A program made the translations under genes and the position numbers. A DNA stretch of 64,000 nucleotides from NCBI GenBank assembly GCA_025403435.1, contig CM046348.1:29468148-29532147 (forward strand), given 5' to 3'. Shown one piece after another: positions 23,911 to 35,734 of this stretch. Under the pieces are notes generated by a model that was not told the DNA's origin, searched no databases, and saw only the letters and a list, made by a program, of their open reading frames with translations. Every line of letters starts with the position of its first letter. The stretch's first letter is position 1. This DNA comes from Artocarpus heterophyllus. Lineage: Eukaryota; Streptophyta; Magnoliopsida; Rosales; Moraceae.

Positions 23911-25738
23911 TTGAACTAAAACATTGTTGGTTTAGCACTCTGAGAAATTATAACCTTGCCAATGTCAAAAAAATTCCTATTTGAATACAACACATACTCT
24001 CTCTAACTCGCGAAAGCCCCTCTCTTAATTAACCATTTGAACCCAGGGCCCTATAACTCGCATTGTCCCTGCCGACCCAACCCCCTTCTAACCTCGACCC
24101 TACCGTCCTTGTCTTTCTCTCGAACCCACTCTCTCAAGTCCACGTCTTCTCTTTAAGTACTCCGCCTCGTCGCCGTCACCATCCCCACTTTAATAAAAAG
24201 AGTCCATTTGTTAAGGCAAAGGGATTAAGAATTGAAGTAATAATTGAGAAAAAAGGGTCAACTGAATGGCACACCCAAAGATGAACTAAGTAGTTGAATT
24301 GGAGTTCTTAGTTGAGACTACTTTCCAATATGGACATGTGATTGGAGAACTAAGGAGTTGAAAGAAACAAAAGATGTCAGTTGGAGAGAGATCTATACAA
24401 GTTTCATCATGGAGGAATGGTATAAAAAACACGCTTTGAAGCTTTGTGCGGAACTATCAAAGGGGTTTAAGCATGATCTCTACTTCACTTTTGTAGAGCC
24501 CTAGCTTTGTTTTAGATTTGGATGAAAAAATATGGAAGCGACCTCCTATGAAATTGCATACTACCCCTCTATATCAGAGCAAGATTGGTTAAAATTTATG
24601 AAGTGTTGACATTTAGAAGAATTTCGACTACTATCAGTACATGTAAGAGAAGTAACAGCACAAAATGAATATGGATCAAGAGTAGAATGAAGCGAATATA
24701 GAGTACTTGACCAACAAATGATACTTTAATATCTTAGTCCAATTATATTTATCAACGATTCTATTATTAATGTTTCACTAACCTATAAAAATACAGCTTG
24801 TAGAGATGGTGTGTGGCTGCCAGGAAAAGACTATAAATCAAATCACATCAAGGTCTTGATGAACAATGCAAAGATCCATCATTTACAGAAATTGTCCAGT
24901 TGATAGTGAGTTTATTAAACTCAAATCCTTAATGTGTAAATTTATATCTTTTGAAATATATTAATTAAGAACAACTTGATTTGTTATTATTTTGCAAGAT
25001 CAACACACAGAGCAACAAACTCAAGGGACCTTTGAATCCATCAGTGATGAAGACATTGATGAGGGCACTAGAAAAACTGAACATTCATGACGTGTTTACA
25101 ATCAACTTAAGTATATCAAGTAGTCCAATACTTTGACCTTTGGCAGAGTTTGAAACTTGAATCCAAAGTTGTGGATCTATGAAGGGAAGTTGCAAGACTA
25201 CAGGGTCTTGTACACATACTAGTTGCACAAGGAGGTGTTAAACTAACAGATGAGAACGTCTAAGCGATCATTAAATAACACAGTAGCTTCAAGTCTAATT
25301 GTGTCGTTCACCAAAAAAAAAAGCTTTAGTGTTGCCTCATGGTGGAAAGCCCGAAGAACGTCAAGAATGTAAACTTTTTCTTGATGATCCAATTAATGGT
25401 GAGTATGTTCTTGTTGTAGTTGAAAAGGTGTAGATGGATAGTCTTCTAATTAATACAGTCCACAAGAGACCCTTAAGGGATGGAAACGTGTGCTTTAACA
25501 TTATTACCTCAAAAATCAAAGCAGCTAAACACCTTTTTTGACAATGGAGGCAACAACTATGGGTAAAGCCACTGAAAGCTTTGTTGCATGGCTAAAAAGC
25601 TTACAGTACTAGAAATTTGATGTTATACTACCCTTATTTAATGATTATTTTTCTTAAAAACCTTTGTGTTATATGCGCAAAAAAAGGCGAAGAGTTATGC
25701 TCGAGAAGATGAAAACTGTAGCGGTAGGAGTAGAGGTC

Positions 25739-27515
25739 TGTTAGACATGTATGCCCTAAGGAGTAAAAATGTAATATGTTTTTTAGAGACATTTTTATCA
25801 TTAAAGAATTCATTTGTTGTTTATATACCAAATCTTGTCCTCTTTACGTTCATATTTGTTGAATGTATGTTAAGCAAATAATAGTCTGAAATTGCCGGTC
25901 TAAACCTTTAAGAATTGGGCATATGATGGACAGATTATGCGGAAGACATGATTTTTAAGGTGATAGTCTAAATCATAAGATCCGTAATCGAGGGAATAAA
26001 GTTGGGTGCTTTATTTATGTAAAAATTGTTATGTTGTCTATATCCCTATTGGGAGATGGTTTGTCTTGACCATCAGAGGTGGACTCCATAAATAGAAACA
26101 TTAGCACGTTGCCATAGGTGACGATGTGTTGGATCGGGATATAAAGTGAATTGATTTGGATTAATAATTCTGTCTCAGCAAATCGATTCACTTTAGACAA
26201 TCATTTGTATTGTATCTTAACCTGAGATGAATAGTAGGCCTGTTGTCTTGACTTGTGTCTTTTGATGTACCAAAGGGTGACACCCACATTTTAATAGTGG
26301 TATGCATGCCGGCATGTTGGAGGCATGACTCGTGATAGCGTAGACCTGTTATTCGTAGATATGGAATCCATAGCTCCCCTTTAGGAGCAGTGATATCCTC
26401 TTATATGCGTTATCTTGTAATTGAAAAACTGGAGCGCTCAACCATTTGGATATATAGGTGTAATCGAATGGTATACCGTCTTTGGATGGTAAGTTTTTTG
26501 ATGGTGAGATAATGGAACGTAAGATACGATACACTATGATATGTCATGGAGACTTAGCTATACGGGCTTCGTAATTCTATATAGTTCTAGAGTACAACTC
26601 CAAGCTTTTAGTGGACTAGCGTTGGAGTTGATAATTATGAAATGTATATCTAGGATATTGGGTTTCATAATTATCCAGAGCTTGAACTATATAGGTACAT
26701 TTGGTCCCCTTTGCTAGCTCACAACATCTTGTAATGACACGGCATGCTTTTTCAATAATTGATTACTTATGTTAGATTTATTAGATTGGTTGAAATTCAA
26801 AAGAATCAAATAATTCATGTCTGTTTATCGGTTGAATTAATTTTGTGACAAAATTAATTCAAGATAAACTTGTTGAATTATTGGGATCGGATAATTCTTG
26901 TCTGTTTATCAGTTGATTTAATTTTGAATAAATTAAATCAAGATAAACTTGTAGAATTGTTAGGAATTCATTTATTTTCCTAGAGATTATCTAGATAGAA
27001 TTGTTTTAATTAGATAACTTCTCTACTAGGTTCTTTGAATTAAAACTGAGACTTTATCCTATAGAATCTTAGGTGGAAAATAAAAGATTTGCTGAGATTT
27101 TTTATCGGTAGTTTGACATTCAAATTCTCTAGTTCAGCCTGTCGATGGGGCAAGTTCAGCCTGTTGATTAGGCAGATCAGCCTGCCAATGTGTGATAAAA
27201 AGATCACGCGTTTTTACGCGAATTTCACTAGATATTGATCGAAATTTGATTCTGATTTGAATTTTTGGGACCTTATCTGAGTAGGACTGACCCTAGACCC
27301 AACTTCTATAAATAGGGAGTAAGTCTCATAAGTTATTTAGATCAATTGAGAGATTAAGAGTAATACTCTACTAGTGAGAATCTGAAAACTCCCTAAGAGC
27401 TCTTGTTCACAAATCACGAACACTAGCTTTGGGTTCTCTCAATTGGTTAGAAGGAGAGTCACCTAGAGGAAGAGCTGTAAGTGTGACCCCACACTCACTC
27501 CAATTGTGGATAGGA
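25739..27515 (+). mobile_element. Probable solo LTR inside nested CACTA element 1
   Basis: It interrupts the subterminal repeats that are continuous in nested element 2. It starts TGTTAGACATGTATGCCC. Flanking 5-mers AGGTC (25734-25738) and GGGTC (27516-27520) may be the target duplication with one change. No PBS or coding sequence is present. Layout and short stretches (such as GAGCTTGAACTATATAGGT) resemble the LTR near 37975-39780. It contains a roughly 75-bp tandem duplication (about 26815-26960) and GCCTGCC-type motifs (27130-27200). The right end is tentative. Confidence 0.6.
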
Positions 27516-28494
27516 GGGTCTACCACGATGGTTTTTTTAAAAAACCATCATGGTACATAAGCTTTACATGATAGTTTTTTAAAAATACATCGTGTAATGT
27601 GCTTATATTGAAAAAAAAAAAACGTCTCTGCTAGCACTCATTTAATTCACTCTTTCCCATATTAGTGACCTAACTTACATTTTTTTATGCAATTTTTTTC
27701 ATTAATTATCCCTTTACTCTCCCCAAGTTTCAAGACTTACCATCCACTTTCCTACTTTCCCAATTTTATATTCTAAAATTTCTCTCTTTTCAACCTCTAT
27801 GTTTCTTTTCTTAAAAAATGTTCTCCGCTCCCACATTTTACACTCAGCATGCACCCACTTTCCCACTTTCATATTTTAAAATGTCGCTATTTAATCTCCC
27901 TCTTTTTTCTCTTAAAAAATTAAGGTGTGCATTGCTTTTTGGCAAGAGATTGCCAACGGTGGATGAAGATAGGAAGACGACCAGATTGCAAGGTGCGATT
28001 TGTAGGTTATTTTTGTTATTTTTGTTTTTTGCTTTCTCTCTCTCTCTCTCTTTTTTTGCATTTTCCTTCTCGTTCACTTTTGTCTCAAGTGTTTGAATTT
28101 GGATGCATATTATTTTTTCTTTATTCTTTTTTGCTAGAGATTGTTGGGCATGGATGGCCTTGCAAGCACAACCCGATGGGTACTTTCTATTTTTTTGTTA
28201 TTTTCTTTTTTTTCTCTAGCGTTTCCATTACCCATTTTTGTTGGTTTTGATATTTAGATTTGCGTTGTCAGGAATATATTTTAGAAGATTCTTTGAGGCG
28301 ATGGAGAATTTGAACAGAGTGAAAGAATGGATTTAGAAACTTTTTCTGTTTGATTTTGTTTTCCCACTTTGTTATATATAAAGATTCTGTATAATTTGTT
28401 TGGAGTATGGCTTTTTGAGTTTCAACTCAATACATGATCCTGGAAATTTTATTTTTTTATTTTGTTGTTATTATTAGTTTTTATTTTTTGGCAC

Positions 28495-28858
28495 ACATAC
28501 CATGACCGTTTTTCAAAGAAACCATTGTAGTATACTTTACATGACCGTTTTTTGAAAAACTGTCATGTAAGACATTATTTGCATGATAATTTTTCAAAAA
28601 ACCATCATGTAAGGTCATATTTTCATGACAGTTTTTAAGAAAACCATTTTGATAGAGGCCAAATGTTCTAAATTGGCACCTAAATTTGATGCCTAAATAG
28701 ATGTTCCACGATGGTAAAAAACCATCGTGAAAACTCAATTTGGTACCACGACGGAGGTTTTCACGACGGTTAAAAGTTTTCACGAGGGTTTTTTTAACCG
28801 TCATGAAAGTTTTCCATGACGGTTTAAAACTATTGTAGAAGGCCATGCTTTGTAATAG
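28495..28858. repeat. Right subterminal palindromes of nested element 1
   Basis: At least six imperfect AACCATCGTG/CACGATGGTT pairs spaced 30-60 bp apart up to the terminus. Confidence 0.85.
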
Positions 28859-29169
28859 TGTTAATTGAAGTCATTGCAATGCCTAAAACGAGTCTAGTAC
28901 CCAGCCACATTCTTGAAGATGTCAAGGGAAAGAAGAGTAAAAAAAAAAAGAAAGGTGTTGCAAAAGCAAGAGTGTTAGAACATCAGGTACAACAATGTAA
29001 AGTGATTGAGGAATAGCCCTTTGGGGATTTAGAACCCAGTGCTAGGGTGCCCCTATCTTTATTTGACTTCTCTTTACTTCTCGATTCATTTAGGTTGATA
29101 GCTTTGTATGTATGCACATGGTGTCTTGCGAAAGGGATTGTAGATTAGGTGCTTGATACCGGTATCAAT

Positions 29170-30681
29170 CACTACAACAAATTCGAGATTATACGACCTT
29201 TTCTCAAAAACCATCGTAATAAAGGGAAAAAATGCAAAGAGTTACGCCTGCGAAGACAAAAACTGTTATGGAATGGGCAGCGTGTACCACGATGGTTTTT
29301 TAAAAAACCGTTGTGGTAAGCTGAATCTACCACGATGGTTTTTTAAAAAACCGTCGTGGTAGACTCGCACATACCTCAGCGGTTTTTTAAAAAATGTCGT
29401 GGTAGCCGAATCTACCATGATGGTTTTTTCGTGGTAGATTCCCTACATACTACGATAGTTTTTTAAAAAACTGTCGTGGTAGGAGACATATTATACGACG
29501 GTTTCTATGAAAACCGTTGTGAAAGATGGTCAGCGAAAATTAAAAAGCCCGCCCCTACCACAATAAGTAAAATTTTAAAAGGCCTGCTCTCTCTCTCTCT
29601 CTTTCTTATTCGAATTAGCACTCAAACTCAACCATTTTCTCTTTAAACCCAGTCCTACCTGTTTCTCTCTAACCCTTAAGTCCTCTCTCTCTCTACCATT
29701 ATCGTCGCCACTATCATCTTTGTCTTGATCCAACATGCTACCGTTAGCCTCAAGGCCTCCACAACCTACGAGCTCGTCACCATCCCTCGTTTATGAAGGT
29801 TCTTCTCTTCAAGTGTCTTCTCTTTAAGCTTGTCGCCTCCATGAACCCACCATGGCCCACGTCCGACCGCCATTTAGTAAAATTTTTTTTCTTTTTTTAT
29901 TGTTTATTATTTTTTTAAAAAATTTTAGTTACATAATTTTAGTTTTAATTATTTATAGTTTGTGTATGTGTTTGTATATGTAATGCTCCCTACAGTTTGA
30001 TGAACTCTCTAAGTGTTCTTCTCTTTGAGCTCATTACCTCCATGACCCCGCCGTTGACCGCCTCCGACCACCATTTCGTAAATTTTTATTTCTTTTTTTA
30101 TTGTTTAGTTTTTTTAATTTTTAGTTATATTGTTTTAGTTTTAATTTTTTTATGGCTTTTGTGAACTAATTTGTTTTGGTTTTTTAATTCTAACTTTAGT
30201 TTAGTTTTCGCTTTAATTACTTTCTATGTATTTGTGTGTGTGTTTGTATATGTGATGCGCACTACACGTTTGAAAAAAATCCTCTATGACCATCATAGCA
30301 ATTATATATATTTTTTGTTGCTTAAAGCTCACTAGCAATCATGGCCTTGTATTTGTAGATAATATATAGGATTGGCCATCTCGTGGGAAATTAGAAATTT
30401 TGACTTTTTTTTTTGCCGATGACTGATCTCCCATAATGGTTTTCATTGAAAACCGTCATATAATCTACACATTCCACGACAGTTTTTTAAAAAACAGTCG
30501 TGGTAGTCTCCAATAGAACACACTTAATACCCGCTATTAAAGGCATTCCACGATGGTAAAAAACCATTGTAAAAAATCTCTTTGGTACCACGACAGATGA
30601 TTTCACGATGATTTTTTGACCGTCGTGAATGCTTTTCACGACGGTTTAAAACCATTGTGTAATCCTCAATTTTTACTAGTG
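29170..30681. mobile_element. Nested CACTA element 2
   Basis: The ends are CACTACAACAAATTCGAG and CTCAATTTTTACTAGTG. AAT duplications lie at 29167-29169 and 30682-30684. It spans 1,512 bp. The left end has five or more near-perfect 30-bp palindromes (29280-29520) and the right end has more (30430-30665). The middle carries only CT-rich untranslated-type sequence, and its right part (30340-30470) matches the right end of the host (31600-31700). It is an internal-deletion derivative of the same family, inserted into the Ulp1-type gene. Confidence 0.95.
29790..30190. repeat. Tandem duplication within nested element 2
   Basis: Two diverged copies of about 190 bp. Each runs from CTTCTCTTTRAGCT through CCTCCATGA and CCGACC to a T-rich ATTGTTTA stretch. 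Confidence 0.75.
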
Positions 30682-31689
30682 AATCATTGGCAATGTCATG
30701 CCTATCTATATGGATACGAAGATATCTATTATTTCATCAACTTTGAAAAAATTGGCGCGAACTATATAATGGTATACCTCATGTCATAGTTCTATCATTA
30801 TTTCTTACCTTTTTAAATCAATTAGATTTATATTGTTATTGAAAATAAGCTTGTACATTGTTTTTATTGTATTTTTTTGGCTAAATGTTGTGAATGTGGA
30901 GACCTAGCTCAATGATTCGGCTTTATATCTCCTACAGTTATCTCAAGTGTTGTAAGGGGTAAAGATGATGATGTTAGAGAGTACGCTATGGCCCTTGCCG
31001 CCCTTTTACAACAAGCACTAAGAGGGAAATCATACTTCGTGCTATACAATGCTAGGAAACATTGGATACTAGCACTAATTATACCACAGGAGGACCAAGT
31101 TTTTTGGTTTGATCCCCTTAGATGCACAACACAACAAGATTTTGTAGATGTTACTAATATGTAAGTGTGATTTTTTTTTTTTATAAATATGGTTTTATAT
31201 ATATATATATATTACATTATTGTGTTTAATTCTTTTTTATTTTGACAAATCATTAGGGCCCTTACTAATTAGAACTTGGAGTAGGTGTCAATGTAACAAT
31301 GGGACCAAATGGAAAAATGGTTTATTTCCACCTCAAGTATCCAAGGAAACCTAGCCACATTGAACACGGTTTTTTTTTTTTTTAATTTTACGTTACGTGC
31401 AAGATATAATTTTTACGAAGGATGGTATATTCGAGCTTTCAGAAAGTAATTTTATATAAATGATGATTTAGATGCGGTTAGACTTGAGTGGTAAATTATT
31501 TATATAGGTTTCTTAAATTTAAGTAGTAAACTAGAAACTTTGTGTATTTAACTGTACGTTGTTAAAAATTTTTAGTTAACTATAAATATATGATTTTGCA
31601 ATTAGGGCCTTGTATTAATCAGATAACACAAAGGGCTGGCCATCCCTTTGGAAATTAGAAATTTAGCTTTTTTTTTTGTTGTTACTTTT

Positions 31690-32040
31690 GACCAATTTTC
31701 CATGATGGTTTTTGGAAAAAACTATCATGGAAACCTAAGATTATATGATGATTTTTGGCAAAAACTGTCATGTAATCCTCCTAAAATACTCATTTTACAC
31801 GACAATTTTTATAGAAAACAGTCATGTAAGCTTATGTTTCCATGCTGGTTTCTCTATAGAACCGTTGTGCTATCTACACAAAAATTACTCTAAATTCCCA
31901 CAAAAATCGACATTCCACAATGTTTAAAAGCCATCGTGGAAACTCTAGTGCATGCCATGTGGTGTGATTACACGATCGTTTTTAACCATGGTGTAAACAT
32001 TCTACTATGATTTTAAATCATCATGGAATATACAATTTTT
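31690..32040. repeat. Right subterminal palindromes of the CACTA host
   Basis: Repeated CCATGATGGTTTTT ... AAAAACTATCATGG pairs, more diverged than those of the nested elements. Confidence 0.75.
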
Positions 32041-32318
32041 TTAGTCTTGTGTGGCGTAACATGTAATTTTTTCAAAGCCAAGTGTTGCAGCAAGTGTTGC
32101 CATGTGCCATCGAGTTCTTGCTGCCTCAGTTTTTGTGCCACGTGAGTTATGATTAGTGATTCAGGACCATTTCCTTACCCGTTTTAGCGTTCTAACCACA
32201 ACCATGACTTGTGTACAAGCTTAATCAACTCCATTAAATTTTGACCCATACTAGCTATGTATAGGCGAGTCAAGATAGAGCAAACCAGTAAGACAAAGGT
32301 CAGACCCAGGTACCAGTT

Positions 32319-34077
32319 TGTAACACCCCGAAGTTTATTTAACGTTAATGTAATGTAAATGATGAATTAGTGTGCCATAATTGACGTTTTAACATTAATT
32401 AGATTATTTGGTTGGATTTTGAATTTTTGGTTGTTTTGTTAAATTGATGTATTCAAATGATTTTTTTTATTGTTTTAAAATGACGTTTTGAGTTTTAAAA
32501 CACAACAATTTGTAAAATGTTAAAAATACTCCGTTTTACAAAACCGTGGGCGGCACATGGTTTTCGCACAGTAAAACCGCCCACCGATTTTCTCTATTTA
32601 TTTCCTTCTTTTCTCTCTCTCTCCTCACTATCACGCAATCTCTCTCTCTTCCTCTTGACATCTCTCGGCAGCCCCTCTCTCTCTCTCTATCTCTCTCAAA
32701 ATTTTTGAACTCCATTTCGAATCAAAGCTTCAGGTTAGCAGGGAGGAAGCTCGGGGACGTGATTCGGCAACCGAGGACGCGGATTGAAGCTTCGATTCGA
32801 GGTTGGATTCGAAATTTCTAAACTTTTTACAAAATTTTCAATTTTGTGCATTTTTGAAATCTAGGGTTGTTTAAGCTTAGAAAACCATAGATTTGAGTTA
32901 AATGAACTTAGAACAACTAGAATCTAAGCTTAGATTGAAGAAAAATGGATTGAATTCAAGATTTTTAATTTTTCCCCTCATTTTCTCATTTTTGAATTTT
33001 TGAGGATTTTGAGTTTAAATCTTGTTTAAATGAGTTCAAACATGTTCTAGTATGTTTTTCTATCAACTATGATTGTTTTTCTTGCCTGGGATTTGAGAAA
33101 AACAGGTTAGAATCAAGATTTGAATTTTGGGGATCGAGAAACCCGTGGCTGGGATTTCTGGATTTTTCCAGTTCGGTAGGCCGAACTGTGTGTTCGGCAG
33201 GCCGGATTGATGATCGGCAGGCCTGGTGTTCTTCCGACCGGCAGGCCAAACCTGGGAAACAGTTCGGCCGACCGAACCTTGCTTCCGGCGGGCCGAACTA
33301 TGCAGTTCGGCAGGCCGAAGCAGGGCGTCCGGTAGGCCGACCGAGGCATGGAAAAAATTTGTGATTTTCACCCGTTTTCACTGTTTTGAACCCTGATTTA
33401 AACCCCAACCTTATAGGATGATTTCAATGATACAAATGGCACACTAGGACATCATGAAATGATTTAGTAACATAGAATGACTCAAACTAGGTATTGATCG
33501 ACTTAGTTTGTATCTAGGATCGTTCGAGGTTCCGTGGAGCTAACGTATAGCGGACCGGGATTACGGTGTGGGGCACCGGCACGAGTATTGAGGTAGGACT
33601 TCTATCCTATTTCTTTGGTAGCCTAGTTTTGAAATGATTTGGCTTGAAAAGGATTTCTATCAAAATGTTTTCAATGGTTGTTTGGAAATGGTTTTATCGG
33701 TTATATTTTAATATACCGTGATTATGAAATGAATTTCATAATGAACGTAATTGACAACACTTGGTAATTGGGTTTTGAATGATAATGATAATAAACACTA
33801 AGGAATGATGCCATATCAGAGATCGGGTCATGTAGTGATCGACCTTGGGGGCAGGTCCCGAAACCCAGTTGGGCCACTACGGTGGTGATATCATGGTTTG
33901 CCTAGGTAAAAGAAAAATGGTGTTTCGATTGTACGAGTAGACTGTTCTGTGTCAGAACGCTCTACTCAATTATGTATTTATTTATTTAAGTTTTCTTTTG
34001 AGTACTCCTAACATGAACTGCTTCTTTAAATTAAATTATTTTTTAAAACATAGTCCTACTGAGCCTTTCGCTCACGT
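32319..34077 (+). mobile_element. Gypsy LTR, plus strand, cut off by the assembly gap
   Basis: It starts TGTAACACCCCGAAG and follows the 14113-16323 LTR (reverse complement) along its length: GATTAGTGTGCCAT near the start, a CT-rich leader at 32600-32700, the TTCGGCAGGCC cluster at 33168-33350, GGCACCGGCACGAGTATTG at 33573-33591, a GGGCCACTACGGTGGTG segment near 33870, and a TGAGC/GCTCA hairpin at 34060-34074. The last few hundred bases expected from the homologue are missing at the gap. There is no polypurine tract before it, so it may be a 5' or solo LTR. Confidence 0.88.
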
Positions 34078-34177
34078 NNNNNNNNNNNNNNNNNNNNNNN
34101 NNNNNNNNNNNNNNNNNNNNNNNNNNNNNNNNNNNNNNNNNNNNNNNNNNNNNNNNNNNNNNNNNNNNNNNNNNNNN
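34078..34177. other. Assembly gap (100 N)
   Basis: Exactly 100 N, the usual placeholder for a gap of unknown length. Sequence on the two sides belongs to LTRs in opposite orientations. Confidence 0.98.
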
Positions 34178-35133
34178 AAACTTAAAAGAACATTAACATA
34201 ACACACATATGAACATCATATTAAAAATTTAGAACAAAATACAATACCTAGACAAAGATACTGCATACGAATTGAGGAGGAGAAATGCTTTTTAGAATTA
34301 CCGAAAAATGAGTTCTTACCTTAAAAAAATTTCTTCTCAAAATCCTTAAATTTTTAACGAAATTATCAATTTTTCTTTCAAATATTCTCAGAAAAGCAAG
34401 GAGAAGAAGGAGAGGAGAAAATGTGAGGTATAGAGAGGGAGTGAAAAAGAAAGGAAACGTCTGAGGGAGAACATAAAATTATCATAAAAAAAGGAAAAAG
34501 TAACGTACATGAGAATGCTTATCTTTACTGTTATTATCAAAAATTTTATGATTAAATGATGGCTAATTGGCGTGGATGAAGGAGAGACAAGAGAGAGTCT
34601 ACAAATCATTCATCACTTACCATGTTTTGCCCTCTAAAAATAGGAAACCATTTAAAACAATACCAATTAATGCAAAGTCAAACAATTTCTTTCCTTAAAT
34701 GATAAAATTATTTCATAATTATTCCAATTAATCACATTAAACTACCCAATCAACGTAATTATCTCATCCATAAATTTGGAGAGATTTCTGCTGACTGCTC
34801 GTCAGCTGTCATCGGCCTGCCAATTCCACAAAGTTCGGCCTGCCATTGGTTTCTATCAGCCTGTCGATTCTTGGCAGACTTTTCGGCCTGCCGAACTGTC
34901 CTTAAATACCATACATTATAACATTCAAGTCATCATTGTATCATAATTAAACATACATTAAAATTAACATGAACACTTGATCACAACGATTCCATGACGT
35001 CGTCACCTGTCGTAGAACTTGAAATAAATAGTTAGTAACATTAAGATCATAAATCATAAATTATGAATAAAATTTTCTTAATGTCGGTACTAACTTAACA
35101 TGATCCGTTACATCAAAATTAGTGGGTGTTACA
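34178..35133 (-). mobile_element. Partial Gypsy-type LTR, minus strand
   Basis: On the minus strand it begins TGTAACACCCACTAATTTTG at 35133 and has GGCAGGCCGA-type motifs (34812-34905) and a CT-rich leader (34380-34460). This is the same layout as the 14113-16323 and 32319-34077 LTRs but a different subfamily. The other end is lost in the gap. Confidence 0.7.
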
Positions 35134-35734
35134 TGCACGGCCTAATTGGTCTTTCCCCATCCAGCAGGTTGAGAAACTCCTGCTCGGGGGCTGTCTAGGA
35201 GTCGACCCTCAATATTTGTTTGAGTCGGTTGGCCCCGTTCCTTTCTGACGATACTTTCTCAATGTCAACTTGAACGGTGGATGAACTGCCCTCTGGGCTG
35301 CTTTTTGACCAGGAAATGTCGATATTTTGGGAATCTAACACGTCACTCATTTTTCATGCTCCTCAAAAAATTACCTAATTGGGCTGTGGTAGCTTGGAAA
35401 TGTAAAGTCTTCGGGTAATTAATTACAGCTCGGCAGCTAAGAACTCTATGGGTATGAAATCTGACTTCAGACGTATAAAATTGACAAAAAGAAAGGCCCT
35501 ATTTATAGTCGTTTCAGGAGGAAAATTTGGGCGTGAAAAATGAAGAGGCGTGATAATTACACTTGTCAGGTGGTGCAGTCGACCGCAGAACGACACGTGT
35601 CCCCCGGTTGATCCACACGACCTTTCGTCTCACCTTGCTTCAGAGTGCTATTTGGTCTTCTTTCTTTCAGCCGACCTCACCCACTCGACGTACTCCACCC
35701 GGTCGAACACCGACCAGGTGAACTGGGGGGCTAA
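35134..35734 (+). mobile_element. 3' internal fragment of an LTR retrotransposon
   Basis: This GC-richer block precedes a plus-strand LTR and ends with AACTGGGGGGCTAA, a likely polypurine tract. Coding content is unclear. A minus-strand reading from an ATG at 35350 gives about 50 open codons ending near 35199, without a recognised motif. Confidence 0.55.

Larger units (their letters stand above)
25604..28860. mobile_element. Nested CACTA element 1
   Basis: It begins CAGTACTAGAAATTTG (the usual CACTAC with one base changed) and ends TTTGTAATAGTG. The flanks carry TTA (25601-25603 and 28861-28863). Subterminal palindromes lie at 27521-27600 and 28495-28855. Without the solo LTR inside, it is about 1.5 kb and encodes no transposase, so it is a non-autonomous relative of its host. 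The left 130 bp resemble those of nested element 2. Confidence 0.88.
24200..31500 (+). pseudogene. CACTA second gene (ORF2 with Ulp1 protease), in three pieces
   Basis: The coding remnant lies in 24200-25603, 28861-29169 and 30682-31500, separated by two nested CACTA elements. The first piece carries GLRIEVIIEKKGSTEW and later DPINGEYVLVVVEKV, as in plant transposase-associated proteins. The second has a Lys-rich GKKSKKKKKG tract. The third has Ulp1/C48 peptidase sequence: ARKHWILALIIP with the catalytic His-Trp near 31060, and FWFDPL with the Asp near 31110. Removing each insertion with one copy of its 3-bp duplication leaves the local frame unbroken (AWLKSL runs on into IEVIAMP). Other stops show it was already decaying or decayed later. 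Ulp1 domains are common in plant CACTA and MULE elements; their role is unclear. Confidence 0.82.
19708..32051 (+). mobile_element. Decayed CACTA transposon hosting nested insertions
   Basis: The left end reads CACTACTAGAAATTATGG, a CACTA terminus, followed by subterminal palindromes of the AACCATCGTG type. Two gene remnants follow, a tnp2-type transposase (20541-23395) and a gene with a C-terminal Ulp1 protease domain (24200-31500). Palindromes of the same type recur at 31690-32040. The right end is uncertain: TTTAGTCTTGTG ending at 32051 is the best candidate by comparison with the nested relatives, but the 3 bp after it (TGG) do not match the ATT before 19708. A further patch of subterminal-type repeats at 23845-23910 suggests internal rearrangement. 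Confidence 0.8.

Noticed and set aside
28481..28846. Minus-strand 121-aa ORF with repeated HDGFLKN-like peptides
   Set aside because: The repeats are the CACTA subterminal palindromes read as codons; no start context or homology.
29190..29520. CRISPR-like regular repeats
   Set aside because: The units are palindromic CACTA subterminal repeats with degenerate spacers, in a plant genome with no cas genes.
32052..32318. A search for a second LTR or TSD to the left of the 32319 LTR
   Set aside because: No polypurine tract or matching repeat was found, so no internal region of that element was annotated there.
33998..34201. Plus-strand 67-aa ORF
   Set aside because: Half of it is the N gap.
35190..35350. 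Minus-strand 50-codon gag-like start
   Set aside because: No domain could be named and it opposes the orientation given by the LTR and polypurine tract.
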